NCBI RefSeq assembly: GCF_002015035.1
Contig: NZ_MUXY01000001.1
Span: forward strand, 62,001-126,000
DNA length: 64,000 nt
Source: Haemophilus parahaemolyticus
GTDB lineage: Bacteria > Pseudomonadota > Gammaproteobacteria > Enterobacterales > Pasteurellaceae
Direction of reading: 5' to 3'
Position numbers and translations under genes: made by a program. This document shows, one piece after another, positions 57,417 to 64,000 of this stretch (positions are counted from its first letter, which is position 1; every line of letters starts with the position of its first letter). The notes under the pieces are model-generated. The model saw only the letters and a list, made by a program, of their open reading frames with translations, ran no database searches and was not told the origin of the DNA.

Positions 57417-58223
57417 TTAACTTAAATATTGAGCTCGGTATTGCACTGGGTTCAATCCTTTGAAACCAAGTTTAATTCGTTTTTGGTTGTAATACACTAA
57501 ATATTCTTCAATTTCAGCCTGTAATTCAGCAATTGAATGATAAGTCCGTGAGTAAAAACACTCTGATTTTAATATCGCAAAAAAGCTCTCAATCACCGCA
57601 TTATCGTAGCAATTTCCTCGGCGGCTCATACTTTGCACCGCTTTACCCTCCAACATTTTCCCCCATTCCGCCGTGCCATACAATACGCCTTGGTCGCTAT
57701 GAATAATCGGGCATTCTGTCGGTTTAAGCCGACTAAGCCCTTGTGCTAACATCTTTTTCACCAATGAAAATTTGGGGCGTGTTGAAAAGTTATAGGCAAT
57801 AATTTCTCGGTTAGCTAAGTCCATCAACGGTGAAAAATAAAGCTTTTCTTGCCCGACATGAAATTCCGTCACATCCGTTACCCATTTTTGATTGAGTGCC
57901 GTTGCGGTAAAATCACGATTCAGTAAATTTGGGGCAATATGCGATGTTTTTCCACGTTTTCCATGTCTTTTTTGGCGTAAAATGGAATGAATACCTAACT
58001 CGTTCATCAGCTTTAACACCGTTTTATGATTCAAATTAAAACCTATTTGGCGTAATTTACACGTCATGGGGCGATAACCATCTCGTTTTCTGTTCTTTTT
58101 ATACAGCGATAAGATAGCCTCTTTTACCTTGTGATAATCTCGCTTAATCTCTTTATAGTAAAAGCTTGAGCGAGGCATTTTAGCCACAAGAAGTAAATCA
58201 TTTAACGCGTGGTTTGGCTTCAA
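57417..58223 (-). CDS. IS3-family transposase OrfB (DDE integrase domain)
   Basis: OrfB is the catalytic half of the transposase. The 268-aa frame holds an HTH_21 region (KKNRKRDGYRPMTCKLRQ) and an rve integrase core with Asp117 (WVTDVTEF), Asp177 (IIHSDQGV) and Glu212 (NAVIESFFAILKSE). It has no ATG: the nominal start is a TTG overlapping the orfA stop, and the frame is open upstream, so expression as an OrfAB fusion by -1 frameshifting is likely. All catalytic residues are present. Confidence 0.9.
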   Translation of the reverse strand: MKPNHALNDLLLVAKMPRSSFYYKEIKRDYHKVKEAILSLYKKNRKRDGYRPMTCKLRQIGFNLNHKTVLKLMNELGIHSILRQKRHGKRGKTSHIAPNLLNRDFTATALNQKWVTDVTEFHVGQEKLYFSPLMDLANREIIAYNFSTRPKFSLVKKMLAQGLSRLKPTECPIIHSDQGVLYGTAEWGKMLEGKAVQSMSRRGNCYDNAVIESFFAILKSECFYSRTYHSIAELQAEIEEYLVYYNQKRIKLGFKGLNPVQYRAQYLS

Positions 58224-58594
58224 TCTTTCAATGATTTTTCTTTTTTCTGTCGTTGTTTTTGACGGTCGAGCGCCTCCAACTCCTTTAGGTAAGCAATCTC
58301 CGCACGAGCCAAGGCGAGCTCTCGCTGCAGCTTTTTAAACGCTTTAGGTGAAAAGTCTGTGGTTTCTGGAATTTCAATATCTTTCTTTTTCATCTTTGGC
58401 TTCACTATTTTCGGTGTTTGAAGGTTTGTATAAGGCGATTTTACGCCATCAAGCCCTCTTTCTCGAAATGCTTTTAGCCAATAAATGACGAGAGCGTGGG
58501 AAATTTGATGAAGTTTAGCCACCTCACGGATACCATAATCCTGTTCGATGACGAGTTTGATAATTTTCAAACGAAATTGATAAGAGTAGGACAT
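58220..58594 (-). CDS. IS3-family transposase OrfA (DNA-binding)
   Basis: OrfA supplies sequence-specific DNA binding. The 124-aa protein has an N-terminal helix-turn-helix (KLVIEQDYGIREVAKLHQISHALVIYWLKAF) and a leucine-zipper-like coiled coil (QRELALARAEIAYLKELEALDRQ). GAGGTG precedes the ATG at 58594. Near the end, a run of six A and a G (58240-58246, minus strand) is the probable -1 slip region for making OrfAB. Confidence 0.88.
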   Translation of the reverse strand: MSYSYQFRLKIIKLVIEQDYGIREVAKLHQISHALVIYWLKAFRERGLDGVKSPYTNLQTPKIVKPKMKKKDIEIPETTDFSPKAFKKLQRELALARAEIAYLKELEALDRQKQRQKKEKSLKD

Positions 58595-58644
58595 AATCTG
58601 CACCTCAAATTAGGTGTTCAGGTTTTTTTTGGGGGGGCAGATCA

Positions 58645-58833
58645 AAAAGAGGTGCACCGCTTAATTCGCTCCAGCGTTTTTGTTGTTCTGTTATTTCACG
58701 AATCGAAGAAGGCACAATCGCATCAAGTTGCTTTTGGATTTTTAAATGCGGTTCTAAGTGTTTTAGCGTGTTTTCTAACCTTGTTGCGATGTTGTTTTCT
58801 GTAATTTCTGAAAAGGTTATTACTCATTTTTTT
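58645..58833 (-). pseudogene. Gene relic on the right of the IS element
   Basis: On the minus strand an open frame of about 60 codons reads into the IS end: it contains ITENNIATRLENTLKHLEP, LKIQKQLDAIVPSSIREI and ends WSELSGAPLFD at the IS boundary. No normal start codon is in that frame; an ATG at 58827 is one base out of frame and gives only 34 codons. So the gene is cut by the IS and also frame-damaged at its start. Family not recognised. Confidence 0.5.
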
Positions 58834-58875
58834 ACCTTATAGAAAAATTTATAGTCTCCACTTAATCGCCACTAG

Positions 58876-58912
58876 AAAAACAAAAACGCCTTGCATTTTA
58901 CTGCAAGACGTT
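58876..58912 (-). terminator. Terminator after gapA
   Basis: An 11-bp stem with one mismatch (AACGTCTTGCA / TGCAAGGCGTT on the minus strand) is followed by TTTTGTTTTT. Confidence 0.75.
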
Positions 58913-58954
58913 GATTTTAAAAGACTTTTAAAGTGTTTAATTTTACTTTAGATA

Positions 58955-59965
<1,011 letters not shown>

Positions 59966-60185
59966 TTACACCTATATTAAAGTTAAACAAATTTGTTCTC
60001 TCACCTCAAAGAGGTATCAAGACAGTTGGATTATAACACACCATCTCGTTGTTTTGACAACAAAAAAGAATGGTTCTCAATATATCAGATTATTTTTATA
60101 TGATCTATGTCAAAATTTTCAGATTTCTCACACTTTTTAGATAAAAAATTGTAGAATCTGAAATAAGTTTTTGAGGAGATAACCA

Positions 60186-60581
60186 ATGATTAAAGATATA
60201 GACGAGCTTTCTGATGAGCAAATAGATGTATTGATTAATGCGGGTACAGAGTTACCTTTTACAGGAAAATTTTTAAATGAGGATCGGATAGGAACATATC
60301 GTTGTGTAAGATGCCATAATGCCCTTTTCCGTTCCGATACTAAATTTGATGCTGGTTGTGGTTGGCCAAGTTTTTATGAAGCAATATCAGATAATGCTCT
60401 GCGTTATTTAGACGATTACAGCCTGGGTCGTCATCGTACAGAAATTCGTTGTGGTACGTGCGATTCGCATTTAGGACACGTATTTCATGATGGTCCAGAA
60501 CCAACAGGCTTACGTTTTTGCTTAAATTCTGTTGCTCTCAATTTCAAATGGGATGAAACAGGAGAGGACGTTGACGGTTGA
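60186..60581 (+). CDS. msrB: Methionine-R-sulfoxide reductase MsrB
   Basis: MsrB repairs methionine-R-sulfoxide in oxidised proteins. The 131-aa protein has zinc cysteines in CVRC (40-43) and CGTC (89-92), GCGWPSFYEA, RHRTEIRC and the catalytic Cys112 in LRFCLNS. GAGGAGAT precedes the ATG. It lies divergent from gapA and stands as a free domain, not fused to MsrA. Confidence 0.95.
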   Translation: MIKDIDELSDEQIDVLINAGTELPFTGKFLNEDRIGTYRCVRCHNALFRSDTKFDAGCGWPSFYEAISDNALRYLDDYSLGRHRTEIRCGTCDSHLGHVFHDGPEPTGLRFCLNSVALNFKWDETGEDVDG

Positions 60582-60639
60582 TCATTTTTCCAAAATGAAT
60601 TATCCAAAGCCTATAGGTCGATTCCTTTTCAACTTAGAC

Positions 60640-60661
60640 GCGGGGAATGCCCCCGCTTTTT
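60640..60661 (+). terminator. Terminator after msrB
   Basis: A GC-rich 6-bp stem (GCGGGG / CCCCGC) with a 5-nt loop followed by five T. Confidence 0.75.
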
Positions 60662-60683
60662 AGTAATTTTATGGAGATTGTTT

Positions 60684-61874
60684 CTATCTTTTACCTGGTT
60701 TCATACAGCAAACATAATAGATCACTGACGCCAAGACGACACAAAGTGCCATTGCATAAAGCATTGGTTTTGAACTGGTAACCGCAATTTGTGAAAGCAA
60801 TGCACCAACAAGAGAGCCAATACCAAATCGCATCGTACCAGCAACCGCATTTGCCGTGCCTGCCATTTGCGGAAATTTATCTAACACCGCTGCCGTTGCA
60901 TTACTGCCGACGGTTGAAAGCATCCCGACATAGAACGGCACAGCTACCACCATTAACCAGAAATTCAATTCAAAGGTTGCCACAATCGCCAACCAAATAC
61001 CTGCTGTTAACATGGTGATTAAACCAATTCGGAGCATGGTTTCAGAGCCAAGTTTAGTGACTAACTTACCGTTAATTGCCGTCATGGAAATCATCACCAC
61101 CATATTGAGCATAAAGAAGTAGCCAAAGTGCTCTTGCGAAACACCGTAGATTCCAATGTAAACCAACGAGCCAGAAGTTAAGAAACAAAACATCCCAGCA
61201 AAAGTAAGCCCGCCTACAATCACATAACCCAAAGTTGGTTTATGCGAAAGCAGTTTTGCATAGTTGATGAGAACCTGTTTAAAATTTATTGGTTGGCGTT
61301 TTTCAGGCACTAACGTTTCTGGGATTTTCCACGCCACCAACACTACACAAGCAATCCCCATTGCAACCAGCGTATAGAAAATAGAGTGCCAATGCAGATA
61401 TTTAGCAATATAACCGCCCAATACAGGGGCAACGAGCGGGGCAAGCAAGGTAATAATCATAATTACAGACATCATTTGTGCAAAGCGGTTACGCTCAAAC
61501 AAATCTCGAACCAACGCCCCAAGTACCACAGCAGGTGCAGCTCCAAACAAGCCTTGGGTTAAACGTAAAAAATAGAAGGTATTAATATCTTCTACTTGCG
61601 TTAAAAAATAGGCAGCTAATGCTGCACCTGCCAAACCAATCAAAATAATCGGTTTACGCCCAAGGCTATCGGCAACAGGCCCCCAGAAAAGCTGACCGAC
61701 TGCAAAGCCAAAGGTAAAGACCGCTAAGGTGGTTTGCACCTTTTCTTGGGAAACAGCTAAATCTCTCGCAATATCTAAAAATGACGGTAAATACATATCA
61801 ATGGCAAGCGGTGGAAGCATTGCCATCATTCCTAAAATAATAAAAAAACACGGATGCGGTTTTTTCTCACTCAT
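60684..61874 (-). CDS. bcr: Bcr/CflA-family multidrug efflux transporter
   Basis: Bcr-type proteins are 12-helix major-facilitator drug:H+ antiporters giving bicyclomycin or chloramphenicol tolerance. The 396-aa protein has AIDMYLPSFLDIARDL, the motif-A loop FWGPVADSLGRKPIILIGL and RLTQGLFGAAPAVVLGALVRDLF, the family's motif C-like segment. It starts in the rsuA stop (TAATG), so the two are co-transcribed, an arrangement also known in Haemophilus. Drug specificity cannot be told from sequence. Confidence 0.9.
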   Translation of the reverse strand: MSEKKPHPCFFIILGMMAMLPPLAIDMYLPSFLDIARDLAVSQEKVQTTLAVFTFGFAVGQLFWGPVADSLGRKPIILIGLAGAALAAYFLTQVEDINTFYFLRLTQGLFGAAPAVVLGALVRDLFERNRFAQMMSVIMIITLLAPLVAPVLGGYIAKYLHWHSIFYTLVAMGIACVVLVAWKIPETLVPEKRQPINFKQVLINYAKLLSHKPTLGYVIVGGLTFAGMFCFLTSGSLVYIGIYGVSQEHFGYFFMLNMVVMISMTAINGKLVTKLGSETMLRIGLITMLTAGIWLAIVATFELNFWLMVVAVPFYVGMLSTVGSNATAAVLDKFPQMAGTANAVAGTMRFGIGSLVGALLSQIAVTSSKPMLYAMALCVVLASVIYYVCCMKPGKR

Positions 61875-62566
61875 TAAAAACTCCCAATTTCTTCGTCTGT
61901 AAGCGGGCGGAATTCACCTTCTTCTAATGTTTCATCTAAAACCACATCGCCAATTCGCCAACGGTGCAAGGCTTCTACCTTATTGCCCAAGGCGGCAAAC
62001 ATTCGTTTTACTTGATGGTAACGCCCTTCGCTGATGGTTAAGTTTACGTTATAGTCATCAATAATTTCCAATTGAGCAGGCAAGCACGGTTCTTTCTCGC
62101 CACGTAATAAAATTCCCTCTGCTAATTTTTCAGCATAAAAATCTTCAACAGGATCAGCCAATGTGACCAAATAGGTTTTCTCACAATGATGCTTCGGAGA
62201 AGTAGCACGGTGCGACCATTTACCATCATCGGTTAAAAGCACCAAACCTGTAGTATCAACATCCAAACGCCCAGCAGTGTGTAGTTTCGTCATCAACGGA
62301 TAATCAAAAAATTGATAAACGGTTGGATATTCACCATCATCATTCGAACAAATATAGCCCTGTGGTTTGTAGAGCATAAAATATTGCCCTTCTTCCATCC
62401 ACTCAAGTGGCTCACCCTCGTAGCAAATCTGATCTTGTTTGGTAATTTTAACCGAACCACTTTTCACAATTTCATCATTCACAGTCACTAAACCGTTTTT
62501 CAACACCTTCGCCGCCTGTGAGCGGGTTAAGCCTGTGTTTTCCGCAATAAATTTATCTAAACGCAT
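61874..62566 (-). CDS. rsuA: 16S rRNA pseudouridine-516 synthase
   Basis: RsuA converts U516 of 16S rRNA to pseudouridine. The 230-aa protein has an N-terminal S4 domain (MRLDKFIAENTGLTRSQAAKVLKNG), the catalytic aspartate in AGRLDVDTTGLVLLTDDG, KTYLVTL and the closing SEGRYHQVKRMFAALGNKV. It overlaps bcr by 1 nt. Confidence 0.95.
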   Translation of the reverse strand: MRLDKFIAENTGLTRSQAAKVLKNGLVTVNDEIVKSGSVKITKQDQICYEGEPLEWMEEGQYFMLYKPQGYICSNDDGEYPTVYQFFDYPLMTKLHTAGRLDVDTTGLVLLTDDGKWSHRATSPKHHCEKTYLVTLADPVEDFYAEKLAEGILLRGEKEPCLPAQLEIIDDYNVNLTISEGRYHQVKRMFAALGNKVEALHRWRIGDVVLDETLEEGEFRPLTDEEIGSF

Positions 62567-62608
62567 TCTGTTCTCTTATTTTTATTTCAATTGAATTTAT
62601 TATACGCC

Positions 62609-63574
62609 TTAATCTTCACTTTCTAAAATTAAACGCAAAAATTCGCTGTTTTCATCTATTAAAGGCAAATCTGATCCTTGCCATTGTCGTAACAATTGCC
62701 ACTGCATCAAATGTAACGTATCCAACCCTGCCACCATGTCAGGCGTATATTGTTTAGCAATACGAGCCAACTTCGTTAAGCCCAAACTGCTTTCAATGCT
62801 GGAGCTAATTACCACACTTATCCCTTGTGAATGGGCTTGTTGAATGAGTGAAACGCATTTTTCAAGCGAACCCGTTAATGTTGGTTTAATCACTATAGCG
62901 GTCAAATTAGGTTCGTCTTTTACTAAAAAATGAGGTTCACGTACACTTTCATCCCATGCAATATGGATGCCCGTCATCTCTGCAAATTGGCGGGAAAGGG
63001 CGGGTGTTTGGCAAGGTTCTTCAATAAATTGAATGCGAGATCGCAGTGGCTTTGCAATTTTCTCGGCAAATTTTACCGCTTGTTCGAGCGAGAAAGCACG
63101 ATTTGCATCTAATCTGAGTTGTAAATCAGGGAACTGCATAAGCAACAAATTGGCAAGCTCTCCCTCTTTCTCCGCATTAAACCCGATTTTGATTTTGCCT
63201 AAATGAGCCTGACAAGCGGTTAATTTTGCTGAAAATTTTGCAACATCACCATCGCATAAAATCGCAGAGCGAAAATCGCCTTCGGGCTGTAATGTTCCGT
63301 TTAATTCTGCCAATGCACAGCTGATGCCAAAGGCAACAGAAGGGGCGAAGTTATCCATCAAGTCAGTTGGATTTTCAAACCATTGGCGAACTTGGGCTTC
63401 ACATTCTGACAAGGTTTCACGGCTAAAAGTCGGTAGTGGGGCGATTTCTCCCCAGCCGATTTTGCCATTTTTCTCTAGGCGAATAATCAAGCCTTGCCGC
63501 TCGGTTAAAGGCTGTTTGCGAAGCACGACACCAGTGCGACAAGGGATGGTGTAGTGATAGAGTTTTATTTTCAT
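62609..63574 (-). CDS. menC: o-Succinylbenzoate synthase
   Basis: MenC dehydrates SHCHC to o-succinylbenzoate in menaquinone synthesis. The 321-aa enolase-superfamily protein has the KxK catalytic lysine (KIKIGF), metal ligands in LRLDANRAFS, FIEEPC and AWDES, and the second lysine in AIVIKPTLTGS. The other men genes are not adjacent. It lies 42 bp upstream of rsuA on the same strand and may share its transcript. Its presence indicates menaquinone-based anaerobic respiration, consistent with arcB and the FNR site. Confidence 0.94.
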   Translation of the reverse strand: MKIKLYHYTIPCRTGVVLRKQPLTERQGLIIRLEKNGKIGWGEIAPLPTFSRETLSECEAQVRQWFENPTDLMDNFAPSVAFGISCALAELNGTLQPEGDFRSAILCDGDVAKFSAKLTACQAHLGKIKIGFNAEKEGELANLLLMQFPDLQLRLDANRAFSLEQAVKFAEKIAKPLRSRIQFIEEPCQTPALSRQFAEMTGIHIAWDESVREPHFLVKDEPNLTAIVIKPTLTGSLEKCVSLIQQAHSQGISVVISSSIESSLGLTKLARIAKQYTPDMVAGLDTLHLMQWQLLRQWQGSDLPLIDENSEFLRLILESED

Positions 63575-63621
63575 TTGATAAACTTGTGAATATCTACTAT
63601 TTACAGAGAAATGAGTGTAAT

Positions 63622-64000
63622 TTACCCATTCTGCAACGTATCAAAAATCACTTCCGCCAAGGCTTTGGAAATCCCTGGTACAGATTCTATTTCTTCCAAC
63701 GTTGCCGATTTCACACCTTGTATGCCGCCTAAATATTTTAACAACGCTTGGCGGCGTTTGGCTCCAACGCCCACAATGGCTTCTAATCCGCTTTCGGTAA
63801 AGGCTTTTTGGCGTTTTTTGCGGTGTCCTGTAATGGCGTGGTTGTGCGATTCATCGCGAATGTGCTGAATTAAATGCAATGCGGGGCTGTCGGGCGGGAG
63901 ATGAATTTCCTTATCCCACTTACTAATCAACAAGGTTTCCAAACCCGCTTTACGTTCAACACCTTTTGCCACACCAATTAAAAGCGGTTTTGATTTATCC
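63622..64000 (-). CDS. uvrC: Excinuclease ABC subunit C, C-terminal part (cut by window end)
   Basis: UvrC makes both incisions in nucleotide-excision repair. Only about the last 126 codons are in the window. They show [19 protein letters not shown], the 5'-nuclease His region [21 protein letters not shown] and the tandem helix-hairpin-helix tail ([32 protein letters not shown]). The frame is open to position 64000, so the start lies outside. Confidence 0.95.
   Translation of the reverse strand, partial: DKSKPLLIGVAKGVERKAGLETLLISKWDKEIHLPPDSPALHLIQHIRDESHNHAITGHRKKRQKAFTESGLEAIVGVGAKRRQALLKYLGGIQGVKSATLEEIESVPGISKALAEVIFDTLQNG

Larger units (their letters stand above)
57387..58644 (-). mobile_element. 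IS3-family (IS150-group) insertion sequence
   Basis: A 1258-bp element bounded by inverted ends TGATCTGCCCCC (57387-57398) and GGGGGGGCAGATCA (58631-58644); the left end continues CAAAAAGTTGGACAG, as in IS150-type ends. It holds orfA and orfB on the minus strand with a TTGA overlap. The right end carries expanded homopolymers (C7 A8 against C5 A5 on the left). No clear target duplication is visible (left flank CCCA, right flank AAAA). Confidence 0.85.

Noticed and set aside
60100..60113. FNR-like site in the gapA-msrB intergenic region (ATGATCTATGTCAA)
   Set aside because: Only 8 of 10 half-site bases match and the position relative to a promoter is unclear.

Overview
The window is chromosomal DNA of a Pasteurellaceae bacterium. 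Evidence: uptake-signal words of the (A/G)CAAGCGGT type occur in genes and intergenic hairpins, the DNA is AT-rich, and the gene blocks are typical of the family (short ArcB, short TyrR, sapABCD, ydbH-ynbE, pilABCD-coaE-yacG, thiZXY-tenA, bcr-rsuA). This uptake-signal type points to the Actinobacillus pleuropneumoniae / Mannheimia / Haemophilus ducreyi side of the family rather than the AAGTGCGGT (H. influenzae) side. No tRNA, rRNA, CRISPR array or prophage was seen.

Layout. 1-10 kb: folA, an EamA-type transporter with arcB, gmhA, then tyrR-sapABCD. 10-16 kb: hisC and an FMN-riboswitch riboflavin operon (ribD-ribE-isochorismatase-like hydrolase-ribBA-ribH). 16-25 kb: an envelope operon (membrane protein-ydbH-ynbE), gloA, rnt, hemA, greA, yejK, bamE, then about 0.9 kb of decayed DNA with an ompW remnant whose FNR box survives. 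25-37 kb: heat-shock clpB, the type IV pilus operon pilABCD-coaE-yacG behind a putative CRP-S (competence) site, divergent radA-rimK-like, then yefM-yoeB toxin-antitoxin and rlmD. 37-45 kb: rapA, rluA, thrS and an acyl-CoA synthetase. 45-51 kb: a compact surface-polysaccharide cluster (pyruvyl transferase, Wzx, GT25, Wzy-like, two GT2). 51-56 kb: an ElyC/YdcF-like protein, a lone leuB, and a TPP-riboswitch thiamine-precursor salvage cassette (thiZXY-tenA) flanked by two homologous uptake-signal hairpins. 56-59 kb: a wrecked accessory island, namely twin palindromes, a frameshifted Sel1-repeat gene, an internally deleted metallo-beta-lactamase-fold gene, a second Sel1 stub, an IS3-family element and a further gene relic. 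59-64 kb: gapA, msrB, bcr, rsuA, menC and the 3' end of uvrC.

Working together: riboflavin and thiamine cofactor supply are each under their own riboswitch. Type IV pili, radA and the uptake signals fit natural competence. gmhA, the polysaccharide cluster, bamE and ydbH-ynbE serve the outer membrane. arcB and the orphaned FNR site reflect redox control. The least explained stretch is 56.3-58.9 kb, where remnants suggest a former Sel1/metallohydrolase module; the other notable novelties are regulatory (mini-ORF behind the TPP riboswitch, a ribosome-binding-site-masking inverted repeat before the acyl-CoA synthetase, paired YefM operators).
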